Below, piece after piece: positions 41,418 through 52,100 of a stretch of 64,000 nucleotides of DNA (position 1 is its first letter; every line of letters begins with the position of its first letter). The stretch comes from an uncultured Chthonomonas sp. (GTDB lineage: Bacteria > Armatimonadota > Chthonomonadetes > Chthonomonadales > CAJBBX01), in NCBI GenBank assembly GCA_903951425.1, contig CAJBBX010000128.1, positions 1 through 64,000 on the forward strand. Reading direction: 5' to 3'. The notes beneath the pieces were generated by a model, which had not been told where the DNA came from, ran no database searches, and saw nothing but the letters and a program-made list of their open reading frames with translations. A program made the position numbers and the translations under genes.

Positions 41418-44400
41418 ATGGGTCTGGCGCCGCATTGGTCACTGCTGCTGGTTGCGCTGGCGCTTGCCGCGGCCGTTGCGCCGCGCGCGTCGTCGCAGGG
41501 GCGGCCCGCGCCGGGGATGCCCGCCGACCTGGCGGCCAGCGCGTACCGGTACGATGCGGGCGCGGGGGACATGAACCCGCCCGAGGGCTGGATCCTGCTG
41601 ATGCAGCATCTGGGGCTCCCCTACTACCAGCCCATCGGGCCCGCCACTCCCGGCGTCTCGGAGGTCCTCACCGGCCTGCTGTGGGAAGAGGTCCGACCGG
41701 TGCGTTCGCTGACGCTCACCTGGCCGGCCTCGGCGAAGCGCGTGCCCGCCGCCACCGACCTGCGCGTGAGCATCTTCGACACCGCCGACGATACGGCCCA
41801 CACCTGGTGGAACCCCCGCGCACTGCGTGAGTTGGCCCTGCAGACATCCGCACGCGGCAGCCGGACCCTCACCTACGCCATCCCGGTGGATACCTGGGGC
41901 GTCGTGGTCAGCGTGCCCGGCCGCGCTGCCGCCGAGTTCGACCGCCCGACGGTGCGGGCGACGACCCCGGAAGCGTGGAAGCGCGCCGAGATCGAGATCG
42001 AGTGGGGCTTCGCGGCCGGCGCCGGCAAAATCGCGTTCGACGGCGAGGTGACCGGCTACGATGCCGTCATCAGCCATGTGGCTCCGTTGCCCGGGGACGC
42101 GGCGACCCGCGTGCGCGGCTCGGCATGGACATCGGCCCCGGCCACCGGACGGCGCGGCATCCGCCTGGAAGCGCTCTACGTCGGCTCGGCCCGCTGGCGC
42201 AAGGTCTGGCCCTATCTGGCCCAGCCGGAGGATGTCTCGCGGAGCCTCATCACCGTGCGGACCCGGTCCGGCGGATTCACCTTCAACGTGGCGGACCTGG
42301 AGCACGGGCCCATCCTGGCGCCGGAGTACGGCTTCTTCGTGCGCGCCATCTCCATCCCTAAGCCCGTGCGGGCCGCCACTGCTGAGCCCGCGCCGCGCCT
42401 GATGGCCCAGAAGGTCGAGAGCATGCCCGGCGTGCCGAAGGTGCGCGGATGGAACGCCGGCGAGACGCCCTGGGTGGGCGCCAACCCCGACGCCGAAGCC
42501 GGAGTGGCGGGTTCGCTGAACATCCCCGGCCGTTGTGTGGCCATGCATCCCGGCTCCGACCGGAGCGCCGCTGCAGGCTGGGTGAGCCCTATCGCGGGAC
42601 GGGTGCGGATCAGCGGCAGCGTGGCCATGGCGGACAGCGCCGGCGGCACGGGCGTGCAGTGGCGCGTTGTCCAGACCACGGCCAAGGGACCGGCCGCAGT
42701 GGCAACAGGCGAGGTCGGCATGGGCGGAAGCGTCGGCATCGCGCCGGCGGAGGCCCTCACCGTGGCCAAGGGCGACGAGGTCGCGCTGGTCATCTCCGCG
42801 AAGAACGGCGCGCACCAGTGCTGCACCACCGTGGTTAACCTGACGGTCGAGGAGGCCGACGGCGGCCAAACCTGGGACCTGACCCGCGATACGGTCGGCG
42901 ACATAGTGGTAGCCAACCCACACGCCGACGCCTCCGGCAGGCCAGGCATCTGGCGCTTCACCTCATCGGAGGTGGTCAGCGGTTCCGGCGCGGTCCACGA
43001 GCCGCCCTTCGCCATGGCCTCCAAGGCCGCCACCGCCCGGGGCTACCTGCGCGAACTGCGGGCGCGCGGCCTCCAGACCATCCGGCAGCGGACGAGGCAG
43101 CACGCCGAGCAGACCTGGGACGGCGCCGTGCGGGCCATGATCGGTGACGGCGCACTGCCGCCCACCCCCGCGCCGCCCATCGAGCCCGCCATGAAGGTGG
43201 CCACGCCCGACGAACGGCTGAACGCGCAGTGGAAGCTGGGCGCGTGGCACATCTTGCGGCAGTCCAATCAGGGAGTCGACGGCACGTGGCGGTTCAATGA
43301 CTTCCCCTTCGGCATCCTCGCATCCGAGACCTACATGATCCTGCGCGCCCTGGACCTGCAGGGCATGCACAAGGAGGCCGCCGACGGGCTGGACCAGTGG
43401 CTGAGGCTCCCGCTGACCCACAACGTCACCGCGGGCGCCAACGGCCACCACACGCTGGCGTTGCCAGACAAGCCACTGGGCCACTTCTCCGACGGGCAGG
43501 GCTCGCTGACCCACGCCGAGGGCATCGAGGGCTGGGGCGGCCACATGGATGCGGTCCACGCCATGGGCCCCGGCGCCATCGCGTTCGCCCTCTCGGAGCA
43601 CTTCCGGCTCACCGGCGACCGAGCGTGGCTCCGGGCCAACCTGCCCCGCATGCAGGCCAACGTCGATTGGATTCTGAGGCAGCGGCGCGTCCTGAGCGGC
43701 TGCCTGCCCGGCGGTGAGCGCCTCTGGAGCAAGGGCCTGCAGCCCGCCCACGTGGTGACGCCGGACAGCATGAGCATGCATATGCAGTACTTCGAGTCGG
43801 AGGCCTACTACTGGCTGGCCGTGCGGCGGACCGCCGAGATGGTGATCCTGGAGGATCCGGCGGAGGGACGGAGGCTGGCCGCCGAAGCGGAGGCCTACCG
43901 CAAGGACCTGAATGCGGCCATCGACCGGGCCATCCTGCTGACGCCCGTGACGCCGGTGCGCGACGGCACCTACCGCTCCTTCATTGCCTTCGCGCCCTAC
44001 GTGCGGGGCTTCGCGGCCGGGGCCTGGGGCTGGAAGCGCTGCCAGGGCCACGTGGGCGCCATCTACTGGGACACCGTGCAGAGCGCCGACCCGCTGGTGA
44101 GCCCCAGCGGCCTCCTATCGCCCACGGACCCGCGCGTGCAGGGGCATCTGGACGTGCTGGAGGACCGCCTGTTGCTGGAGAACACCAAGGTTGTCACCCG
44201 GACGCCGATGTTCGACGCCGAGCGCGACTGGTTCTCCAAGGCCGGCTGGCAGTACCAGTGCGGCCTGGAGCGGCACGCCAACATCCACCTGGCTGGCGAC
44301 GACCCCGCCTGCTTCATCCGGGCCATGCTGAACCAGTACGCCGTGGACCTGATGCCCGGTGAGTACACGTTCCGTGAGCACACCACGGGCGGGCCGCCGG

Positions 44401-44789
44401 ACAAGATCTATGAGGAGTCCTGCTTCCTGGAGCGCTTCCGGCAGATGCTGGTCTACGAAACGGGCGGCGCCCTCTGGATCAACCGGGCCACCCCGCGCGA
44501 GTGGCTGGCCGACGGCAAGCAGATCGCCGTGGCAGACGCGCCCACGCACTTTGGTCCGCTCTCGTACCGCGTGACATCGCTCATGGCTCAGGGCCGCGTC
44601 GAGGCGACGGTCAACCTGCCGTCGCGCTCGGCCCCGATCAGGGTCATCCTGCGCCTGCGGAGCCCCGGCAACGCGCCGATCCGAAGCGTCACGGTCAACG
44701 GGCAGCCCTGGACGAGCTTCAGCGCCAAGGCGGAGACCATCGCCCTGACTGGATGCAAGGGCAAGGTGGAGGTGGTGGCTAGGTACTGA
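41418..44789 (+). CDS. Large secreted (alpha/alpha)6-barrel glycosidase-like protein
   Basis: A 1123-residue secreted protein; signal peptide about 1-26 (SSQ). N-terminal beta-sandwich regions (to about 580) are followed by a helical (alpha/alpha)6-type barrel: GVDGTWRFNDFPFGILASETYMILRALDLQGMHKEAADGL, then HAEGIEGWGGHMDAVHAMGPGAIAFALSEHFRLTGDRAWLR, and FDAERDWFSKAGWQYQCGLERHANIHL. This is the look of GH78/GH63/GH95-clan rhamnosidases and glucosidases, but no family motif is decisive. A C-terminal small beta domain closes it. It is divergent from the symporter gene (171 bp between) and probably belongs to the same glycan locus. Confidence 0.65.
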   Translation: MGLAPHWSLLLVALALAAAVAPRASSQGRPAPGMPADLAASAYRYDAGAGDMNPPEGWILLMQHLGLPYYQPIGPATPGVSEVLTGLLWEEVRPVRSLTLTWPASAKRVPAATDLRVSIFDTADDTAHTWWNPRALRELALQTSARGSRTLTYAIPVDTWGVVVSVPGRAAAEFDRPTVRATTPEAWKRAEIEIEWGFAAGAGKIAFDGEVTGYDAVISHVAPLPGDAATRVRGSAWTSAPATGRRGIRLEALYVGSARWRKVWPYLAQPEDVSRSLITVRTRSGGFTFNVADLEHGPILAPEYGFFVRAISIPKPVRAATAEPAPRLMAQKVESMPGVPKVRGWNAGETPWVGANPDAEAGVAGSLNIPGRCVAMHPGSDRSAAAGWVSPIAGRVRISGSVAMADSAGGTGVQWRVVQTTAKGPAAVATGEVGMGGSVGIAPAEALTVAKGDEVALVISAKNGAHQCCTTVVNLTVEEADGGQTWDLTRDTVGDIVVANPHADASGRPGIWRFTSSEVVSGSGAVHEPPFAMASKAATARGYLRELRARGLQTIRQRTRQHAEQTWDGAVRAMIGDGALPPTPAPPIEPAMKVATPDERLNAQWKLGAWHILRQSNQGVDGTWRFNDFPFGILASETYMILRALDLQGMHKEAADGLDQWLRLPLTHNVTAGANGHHTLALPDKPLGHFSDGQGSLTHAEGIEGWGGHMDAVHAMGPGAIAFALSEHFRLTGDRAWLRANLPRMQANVDWILRQRRVLSGCLPGGERLWSKGLQPAHVVTPDSMSMHMQYFESEAYYWLAVRRTAEMVILEDPAEGRRLAAEAEAYRKDLNAAIDRAILLTPVTPVRDGTYRSFIAFAPYVRGFAAGAWGWKRCQGHVGAIYWDTVQSADPLVSPSGLLSPTDPRVQGHLDVLEDRLLLENTKVVTRTPMFDAERDWFSKAGWQYQCGLERHANIHLAGDDPACFIRAMLNQYAVDLMPGEYTFREHTTGGPPDKIYEESCFLERFRQMLVYETGGALWINRATPREWLADGKQIAVADAPTHFGPLSYRVTSLMAQGRVEATVNLPSRSAPIRVILRLRSPGNAPIRSVTVNGQPWTSFSAKAETIALTGCKGKVEVVARY

Positions 44790-44875
44790 GTGGACGACGG
44801 GAGGGGTCCGGGTGAGACCGCCGATGGGACCGGTGCGAGGTGGACCTCAGCCTCCCGGCGGACCGTCATAGGCGC

Positions 44876-45376
44876 CTACCGCCAGCCGATGCTGGCGCTC
44901 AGTTCCGGCCAGGCCAGAACGCCGTAGCCCTGGATCAGGTAGACGCCCACACCGGCCTTGTAGCACCACGGTGAATTGGTCTTGCGCGCTGCCCATCCGA
45001 GCGTGGCGCCGTTGAGCAGACCCACCCGCCAGCCGCCATAGGCCCCCTGTGGCCTGGGCGACATGTAAGTATTCTGGCCGTATGTGAGAAACCCGAACGT
45101 TATAGATCGGTTGCCGAGTAGCTTCTCGTACCAGGATCCAAAATCCGTGCTCATGACACCAAGCCAATGCGGCATATAGTCACCGACCTCATCGGACTTA
45201 TCACGAGCGACGGCGGCGTCGGCCATTCCTGCGGCGGGTCCGGGTGTCGTAGCCGTGAGACTGGCCAAAGTGATGACCGCGGCCCGCTTGCCACCTTCAT
45301 GGACTGCTGACGCGCGCGACGAGGCCACGAGCATTACCGTCCCGCACAGCAGTAGCGACAACAGCATACGTCCCAT
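44876..45376 (-). CDS. Small secreted protein of unknown function
   Basis: A 166-residue protein with a signal peptide (about 1-24, ending SASA). The mature part has several alternating aromatic and Gly strands: SITFGFLTYGQNTYMSP, GGWRVGLLNGATLGWAARKTN, YKAGVGVYLIQGYGVLAW and, at the end, ELSASIGWR. This could be a small beta-barrel or an outer-membrane strand set, but no family is recognised. The ATG at 45376 has AAGGAGACA upstream. Convergent with 41418-44789 and 174 nt from the EamA gene. Confidence 0.55.
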   Translation of the reverse strand: MGRMLLSLLLCGTVMLVASSRASAVHEGGKRAAVITLASLTATTPGPAAGMADAAVARDKSDEVGDYMPHWLGVMSTDFGSWYEKLLGNRSITFGFLTYGQNTYMSPRPQGAYGGWRVGLLNGATLGWAARKTNSPWCYKAGVGVYLIQGYGVLAWPELSASIGWR

Positions 45377-45549
45377 GTCTGTGTCTCCTTCCCTGAGCGT
45401 TGGCGTACACTCCTCTTGCTCTATCACGTGGCGGTGCCTGAAACGAGATGGGTTCAGTGGCAGACTGTAACCGTGAACCGTGGAAGGGGCAAGTGGCAGA
45501 ATCGGGCACAATCTGTTGGCGTGTGTCGCCGGACGCGGAGGCTTCAGCC

Positions 45550-46404
45550 TTAAGATGGCTTCGGCGGCGCCATGAGGCACCGGACGGTTACGGCGGTCAG
45601 GACGATGGCGCCGCCTACCAGCGACCAGGGGCCAGGCGCTTCGTGCAGGACGATCAGCACCCAGAGCGGGTTGAGCAGGGGCTCGACGATGGGCACGAGT
45701 ACCGACTCGACGGCGCTGATATGCTTGACGGCCTCGGCGAAGAGCACGTAGGAGATGCCGAGCTGGAAGACGCCGAGGATGATCAGGCCGACCCAGGTGT
45801 GGCCGCCCGGGCTGCCCTGGAACATGAAGGGCAGACCGATTAGGAACGTCAACACGTTGCCCAGCAGCACGGACTCGATGTTGGAGCCGGACCGCTGCTT
45901 CCGCAAGAGCGTGACCAACAGGGCGAAGCAGACGCCGCTGGTGAGGGCGAGCAGGTTGCCCAGCATGCCGCCGGGGCTCAGCTTGCCCATGAAGAACAGC
46001 GTCATGGCGGCCATCACCACGGCAAGGGTCACCCAGTCGCGCCGCCGCGCTCGCTCTCCGAGTAGCCACCAGCCGAAGAAGGCGGCGAAGACAGGCGCGG
46101 TGTACTGCAGCACGATGGCGTTGGCGGCGGTGGTCAGCTTGTTGGCCGCCACGAAGAGGGTGACGACGGCGGCGTAGGTCACGGCAGCTGTGAGCTGCAC
46201 GGGCGACCAGGTGAAGCGCGGCTTGCGGAGGTAGGCCCAGATAACGAGCGCGGCGATGAAGCTCCGGGCTCCGGCGATGGCGAAGGCGTTCCACTCCACC
46301 CATTTGATTAGGAGCCCGCCCAGGCTCCAGAGCACACCCGCCATGAGCGCCAGCGCGATGCCCCGCGCCCGATGCGCCGCTTGCCCGGTATCGCCAAACG
46401 CCAA
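45550..46404 (-). CDS. EamA/DMT-superfamily permease, TTG start
   Basis: A 284-residue inner-membrane protein with ten hydrophobic helices in two EamA halves (first half VLWSLGGLLIKWVEWNAFAIAGARSFIAALVIW, second LALTSGVCFALLVTLLRK and onward), ending in VEPLLNPLWVLIVLHEAPGPWSLVGGAIVL, the C-terminal signature. Such transporters move amino acids, nucleotide sugars or metabolites outward; the substrate is unknown. The start is taken as TTG at 46404, because GGAGGTGATC, complementary to the full 3' end of 16S rRNA, lies 2 nt before it by position (46407-46416). A GTG at 46437 in the same frame has no such site. Confidence 0.8.
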   Translation of the reverse strand: MAFGDTGQAAHRARGIALALMAGVLWSLGGLLIKWVEWNAFAIAGARSFIAALVIWAYLRKPRFTWSPVQLTAAVTYAAVVTLFVAANKLTTAANAIVLQYTAPVFAAFFGWWLLGERARRRDWVTLAVVMAAMTLFFMGKLSPGGMLGNLLALTSGVCFALLVTLLRKQRSGSNIESVLLGNVLTFLIGLPFMFQGSPGGHTWVGLIILGVFQLGISYVLFAEAVKHISAVESVLVPIVEPLLNPLWVLIVLHEAPGPWSLVGGAIVLTAVTVRCLMAPPKPS

Positions 46405-46406
46405 AC

Positions 46407-46416
46407 GATCACCTCC
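46407..46416 (-). promoter_or_regulatory. Extended Shine-Dalgarno that decides a TTG start
   Basis: GGAGGTGATC is complementary to ten bases of the conserved 16S rRNA 3' end. It lies inside the longer reading frame, so the GTG at 46437 is unlikely to be used and the TTG at 46404 is. Confidence 0.6.
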
Positions 46417-46460
46417 CAGCGCCGCCGGCGCAGGCACACAGCATACCTGTGAGGGGGACG

Positions 46461-46516
46461 GGCGAGTGGCGAGTGGCGACGGGACCTATGGGACGAATGG
46501 GGCTCGTGGGAGACGG
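46461..46516. repeat. GGCGAGT 7-mers followed by GGGACGTAT-type 9-mers
   Basis: GGCGAGT, GGCGAGT, GGCGAC (46461-46480) and then GGGACCTAT, GGGACGAAT, GGGGCTCGT, GGGAGACGG (46481-46516). The 9-mers are the reverse complement of the 25889-25942 units. The array is just upstream of the GH32 ribosome-binding site. Confidence 0.6.
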
Positions 46517-46528
46517 GTAGGAGGAGGC

Positions 46529-48031
46529 ATGGTGCAGATGGGTCGACGCGAGTTGCTGGCCGGGGCGGCGGGAATGGCGCTGGCGGGGGTCGGTGGCGAT
46601 GAGGCGCTCTGGCCGGCTGATCCTGAGCATGCGGCGCTGGTCGCGCGGGCGCAGGCGCTGGTCGACGCGGCCGCAACGCAGGTGACTGCGGACCCGCTAC
46701 GGCCAGCGTTCCACTTCGCGCCGCCTTCGCGGTTCATGAACGACCCCAACGGACCTGTGCTGGTCGAAGGCGTCTACCACATCTTCTACCAGCACCTGCC
46801 GACCTGGGGGACCGAGCCCTTCAGCGGTGCGCCGGGGTGGGGGCATGCCTCCAGCCGCGACCTGGTCCGGTGGCGCCACTGGCCCATCGCCCTCATGCCC
46901 AAGCCAGGCGACTATGATGCCGCCGCGGTAGCCTCGGGCGCCTGCGTGGTCGCCGACGGGCATCCCACCATCGTCTATACAAGTGTGCCGCCTCAGGCGC
47001 AGTCGCTGGCTCGCAGCTTTGACGGCATGCGCACGTGGCGGCGGTATGCGCTGAACCCGGTGGTGGCGGGGCCGCCGCCGATCCCCGGGCTAGAGGACGG
47101 CTTCCGCGACCCCTTCGTCTGGCGCGAGGGTCGGCAATGGCGGATGCTCGCGGGATCGGGCATACGGGGCGTGGGCGGCGCGGTGCTGCTCTACGGCTCG
47201 CCGGACCTGCTGCAGTGGGAGTACCTGGGCGTGCTCTGCCGGGGCATGGGGCCGGACTGCTTCCAGTGGGAATGCCCCAACTTCTTCCCGCTTGGCGACA
47301 AGTGGGCGCTCGTGGTCTCTCCGCTGCTCCACTCCGAGCCGGCCCTGCGCGGCCCGGTGCAGGTGGCCGTGGGCGACTACGACGGACGGCGCTTCACGCC
47401 TGGGGAGTGGCGGCCGATGGACCTGGGCGGGCCCAGCATCTACTATGCCCCCAACAGCTTACAGGACGCGCGCGGTCGGCGAGTGGTCTTCGGTTGGATC
47501 ATGGGAGGCGGTTCGCCGGGAGTGCCGTGGGACGGCCTACTCACCGTGCCTCGAGCCGTCACGCTTGGCCCGGACGGACGCCTGCGGGTGCGGCCCGTGC
47601 GAGAGCTAGAGACGCTGCGCGGCCCCAAGACAACCGACTGGCGCGACCGCACGCTTGAGCCTGGCAGGCCGATCGAGGCGGCGCGAGGCGTGCAGCTCGA
47701 CGTGGCGCTTGAGGTCGCGGCCGATGGCGGCACGCTGGAGATGCGGCTCTTCGCCTCGGTCGACGGAGCACGATGCCATTCGCTACGCGTCGAGCCGTCC
47801 ACCGGCGCCCTGCGGTTCGGCGACAAGCGCGCCAGTGTCGGGCCGGGCGGCCCGCGCAGGTCGCTGCGCCTGCTGCTGGACCGATCCGTCATCGAGTTGT
47901 ACGTCGACAGCCGCGAGGCCATGACGCTGCGGGCGCACCCGGTCGCGGGCGACGACCGACTGATCCTCGCCGCCGACGGGGCGCCTGTACGCCTGCGCTG
48001 CCTTCAGGCCTGGCCCATGGCCTCGGCCTGA
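46529..48031 (+). CDS. Tat-exported GH32 fructan/sucrose hydrolase
   Basis: A 500-residue enzyme of glycoside hydrolase family 32 (invertase/inulinase/levanase). The three catalytic carboxylates are visible: NDPNG at 71-75 (Asp72 nucleophile), RDP at 193-195 (Asp194) and WEC at 247-249 (Glu248, acid/base). A five-bladed propeller (about 60-345) is followed by the C-terminal beta-sandwich (about 345-500). The N-terminus GRRELLAGAAGMALAGVGG (5-23) looks like a twin-arginine signal. The ATG at 46529 is preceded by GGAGGAGG; 46538 is an alternative. Fructan or sucrose use is likely. Placement after 9-mer repeats is noted separately. Confidence 0.85.
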   Translation: MVQMGRRELLAGAAGMALAGVGGDEALWPADPEHAALVARAQALVDAAATQVTADPLRPAFHFAPPSRFMNDPNGPVLVEGVYHIFYQHLPTWGTEPFSGAPGWGHASSRDLVRWRHWPIALMPKPGDYDAAAVASGACVVADGHPTIVYTSVPPQAQSLARSFDGMRTWRRYALNPVVAGPPPIPGLEDGFRDPFVWREGRQWRMLAGSGIRGVGGAVLLYGSPDLLQWEYLGVLCRGMGPDCFQWECPNFFPLGDKWALVVSPLLHSEPALRGPVQVAVGDYDGRRFTPGEWRPMDLGGPSIYYAPNSLQDARGRRVVFGWIMGGGSPGVPWDGLLTVPRAVTLGPDGRLRVRPVRELETLRGPKTTDWRDRTLEPGRPIEAARGVQLDVALEVAADGGTLEMRLFASVDGARCHSLRVEPSTGALRFGDKRASVGPGGPRRSLRLLLDRSVIELYVDSREAMTLRAHPVAGDDRLILAADGAPVRLRCLQAWPMASA

Positions 48032-48034
48032 CGG

Positions 48035-48074
48035 CCTCCGGCGCCGGAGGGGTCGTGCGTCCTCCGGCGCCGGG
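48035..48074. terminator. Bidirectional terminator-like palindrome pair
   Basis: A perfect 16-bp palindrome CCTCCGGCGCCGGAGG (48035-48050) is followed by a second CCTCCGGCGCCGG (48061-48073). They lie between the convergent GH32 and DUF5666 genes and could end both transcripts. Confidence 0.45.
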
Positions 48075-48083
48075 AAGCAGGCC

Positions 48084-49000
48084 CTAGCGGAGGCGGATCT
48101 CCAGGGCGGTGAGGACCTGGGTAACCGCATCATAGGCGCCGACGACAGCAAGGCGAGCCCCGACCTTGATGTCGGAGAAGCTACCCCTGTCGCCGCGCGG
48201 CCTCAGGATGACCGTCCTCTCGTTCGTGGCCACCAACACGCTCGTGCCGTCCGGAACGAATCCGGGGCCGGCCGAGGTGAGGACGAACGTGGCCGTGCTG
48301 GCCGTCACCGATGCGACGGCGCCCTGGGTGCGGACCACGTCATCGACGCGGATACCGAGGGCGGTGATGGTCGGCGAACCGGCCACCTGGGTGCCGATCA
48401 CCACCACGCGCTGGCCATCGGCCAGGGCGATGGGTGATCCGTCGCTGACGCCGATGATCCGCGTCTCGGCCGTAACGACGACGGGGATTGACGGTGGCGG
48501 ACCGTTGGGGCCGCCCTGCGCTTCCGGAGGCGGAAGCAGGGTGAAGGAGCCGCCGTCGACTGCCAGAGCCGAGACCACTCCCGGCTTCTCACACCTTCGC
48601 GGCAGATCATCCACAACGATGACCTTGGCTGTGAGCGTCTTGGTTGTCCTGTTGAGGAGGCCTTCGACGCGCACGAACTGCCCATTGGCCAGGGTCGTGG
48701 CCGAGCGGTCGCTACGCAAGAGGATGCGCGTAGAGATCGGGACGGCCACAGACAGGGTCTGCGTACTGGGCGTGATCAGTGTGAAGGTCGAGCCGTTCGC
48801 ACCTGCCTGCAGGTTCGATACGATCCCATCAGCCACACCGATGCTTGGAGGTCCACCACCCGGCCGGCCGGTCCGCCCAGCCCACCCGGGCTGACCGTTC
48901 CGACCTGCGCTTGTGCCGTGACCGAGCAGCCAAGCGCAACACACGTGGCCGCAAAGGCGACCAGCAGGGCGCTCGAGCGCCTTGCGCCGGCAAAGTCCAT
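48084..49000 (-). pseudogene. DUF5666-domain secreted protein with a frameshift
   Basis: The signal peptide MDFAGARRSSALLVAFAATC (from 49000) and a short linker run in one frame until about 48860; from there the DUF5666 body is in another frame (TAKVIVVDDL, LADGQRVVVIGTQV, DIKVGARLAVVGAYD, to 48084). DUF5666 domains, usually repeated small beta-barrels, are of unknown role in secreted proteins. Restoring one G in the GC-rich stretch near 48855-48865 would join the two into about 300 residues. Either the gene is broken or there is a one-base assembly error. The body alone has no good start. GAGG lies before the 49000 ATG. Confidence 0.65.
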
Positions 49001-49114
49001 CTGACCCTCCTTGTACCTTGGGATAGGCCGGTCTCGCCGGCCTTCAGAGTGTTTTACGCATCACCGATGGGCACGGAAGAGGAATCTGCACGACTGCGCC
49101 CGGTTCTATGCCGC

Positions 49115-52100
49115 CTATGGCGCCAGAACCACCTCCGCGTTGCGCGCGTTGTGGGGTACGCAAAGGTAGGTGCGGCCTGTGGCGGGGTCGTGCCAGAAGC
49201 CGGGCTCGGTGCGCGGAGGCCTGGAGAGTGACGGGAGCGGCATGCCGTCGGCCGTTACGACTGCGGGCCTGAAGCCTGTGATGAAGCCGTGGCTCACCTG
49301 GCCGATGTAGAAGCGGAGCTTGGCTCGGAGCAGGCGGCCGTCGGCCCGCAGGTCGACGACGTCGGCGCCGGAGCTGAGCAGGATTGTCCGGCCGGCGTCA
49401 CGCAGCGTGGCCGTCTTCACGTCGAGGGTGTGGCCGGCCTGTCGCAGCGTATTGGCAAGGATGTCCTCGCAGTTAAGGAATGGGGGATTGGGCGTGGACA
49501 GGTCGCCGATGCTATCAGGGTAGGTGCCAGCCCGAGGGCCATCGGCGAACTCCTGCCATTGGCCGCTGACCGTGATGAGTTGCGCGAGTTGCCTCCACTC
49601 GGCCGGGCCGAAGCCGGTGACCGGCTGGAGCGGAGTGAGGGACGCACCGGGCGCCGACGGGGCCTGCTCCTGGGCGTCGGCCAGGGCGCGGAGGTTGTAG
49701 GCATAGACGAGCCCAACCCACTGCACGGGCATTCCGATCCACGAATGGAGGTAGAAGGTGCTGCCGATGTTGGACGTGGTGGCGCCCAGCGACGCCGGCT
49801 TGCCCGGTGCAGCCCAGAGGTAGATGAAGGGGAGGCCGCTCTCGGCCCAGTAGAGGGCGTCGGCGAGCCAGCGGGGGTTGCCGGTGGCCCGGTAACCCTC
49901 GGTGCACGCGCCCACCGCGTACGCCGCGGCGAGCAAGTCTGGCTCGTACATGGGGCACTCCCAGGTGCCCGCTCCACGCGGCACGCGGAAGCGCTCCATG
50001 GCCGCCAGCGACCGTTCGCCCGCCGCCGTTGCACCGGCGTTGCCGGTGATGCGGGCGTAGCGCAGGATGTTGTAGGCGTGGACGGCGCTGGTGCCCAGCA
50101 CGGAGTCGCCCTTGCGGCCGAGGGTGGCGGTGGGCCCCGTGCCTCCGTCGAAGCGCCATAGGCCGTCGGCCGGCACAGCATCGGCGGCGGCCTTCACCTG
50201 GAGGTCCAGCGTGGCCATGGCCTCGGGCAGGTACCCGGTGAGGAAGGGGAACTCCCACCGGGCAATGTGGCAGTTCGCGCCGGAGAGGAGGCCCGCGGCG
50301 CCCTCATCGCGGAGGATGGCCGTGCGGACGTCTGACACGCGGCGGTCGGCTTCCGCCGTCCGGGCGCGATCGGTGGAGGCCCGGGCGTTGAGCCAGAGCA
50401 GCGAGGCGAGGCCGGGTGCGTGGCGGGGTTCCCAATCGATGCAGGCGCGCCACTTGCCGGTGGAGGCGTCCCAGGCGGTGCGGAGGAGCCCTTCGCGGTT
50501 GAGGCGCCACTCCTGCTCCAGCGTGCGCGGCGGCTTGGACGCAGTGGGGAGGCCGCCCCGGCTACGCGTCCAGAGGGCCATGGCGGCCAGGGCGGGGCCG
50601 GGCATGGCGCAGATCGTGGCTCGGACGGTAAGCGGCTGCCGGGCGCGCAGGGCGATGGGCCGGAAGGCGGTGTCGGCGTTCTCCTTGGCGTAGCCGGCGC
50701 CCGTGGGGATCATGAGGCCCAGGCGGTGGTTGGCCATGCCCTCGTCGGTATTCGGTCCGGCGAAGCGGGCGCCGAGGGGCCGCTCCTCGCCGTCCCACAC
50801 CTGCAGCGGCTCCCACCAGAGCGCGGTGGTCATCTGGTTGGGCCCGTTCGGGCGCGGAGGCAGGCCAGTAGCGGTGTCGCGGAGGGAGTCGGGCGTCCAC
50901 ATCGTCTCGGCGCCCGTGGGCGCGGTGCGGCCCTCAGGACCGGTAGAGACGGCCATGAAGGGCGAACTGACCTTCAGAGGCGACGGCGCGTTGCGAAGGT
51001 TGAGCGGCGAAGCCAGGTCGCGCGGATTGGAGCTCGGTTCTCCGCCGACGAGATACTCGACGCCGGGCAGGATGCCCCATGTCTTGGCCTCACCGGAGCC
51101 GCCGTCGCCGACGTAGAGGTTGGGACAGAGAAGCTGCCTCACACTGGAGGGCCGGTCGGCGGCAGCGGACGCGGTGACCCGGGCCAGAGGTCGCGAGGCA
51201 TCGAGGCGTACGTCGAGCCGCACGTCCCAGTGCGCGCCGGAGGCATCACGCAGGCGGCCCGTGAGCAGGGCGCCCGTGCCCCCGCCCTTCGACGCGATAG
51301 CGGAGGGGCGGACGTCGATCGGCGCACCATCACCGGCGGCCAGCCGAAGCAGCGGGCGCCAGACGGCCGTGCGGACCCAGGCGCCCTGCAGGCGCCCGCT
51401 GACGATGGCGTAGGCGATGCCCTGACCGGCACGGACGAACTGCAGGCGGAGCTTGCCGTTGTCGATGACGGTGGCCGAGGCGGGCCCGGCGACGGCGTAG
51501 ACCTCGGCGGACGAAGTACGAACGGCGGTCGGGGCTCCGGCGACGCACAGTTCGGCTCGGAGGCCGGCCACGCCCGCCGCCCTGGGGCGCCAGGGCCACT
51601 GCGCCACCCACGATTCGCCCGGCGAGAGGGCGGGGACGGGGAGCGTCGGGAGTTTGGCGCCTCCTGCGGAACCTGTGAGAGTGGCCGTGCCTGTGGGCAG
51701 CGCGCCCAGACCCCGGTTGCGAACGACGGCCCGCATAGAGCCGGCGGCTCCGACGACCGGGACCGCCGAGGCCGGGCAGACGCGCTCGATGGCCAGGTCG
51801 GGCGCATAGCCGCCGATCCAGACCATGCCCGACGAGGCGGCCTGACTGGGCGTGATCTCCAGCCGTGCGCCCGTGGCGCGTGGGAAGGAGTACTCCGCGG
51901 CCAGCCAGGGCGAGCCGGCAGCCGAGGTGGCAGGCGCCTCGTTGAGCAGGATGGGCGCCGCGGAGCCGCCGATGGGCGAGAGCCTGGCACGGACGCCTGA
52001 CCCGGCGACGTAGGCCACTGCCACCACCCCCGCGGCAGCGCCCGTGCGCACGGCGGCGAGCGTGGGCGTCAGGTGCATGGGCCGGGGCGGGCCCTCCACC

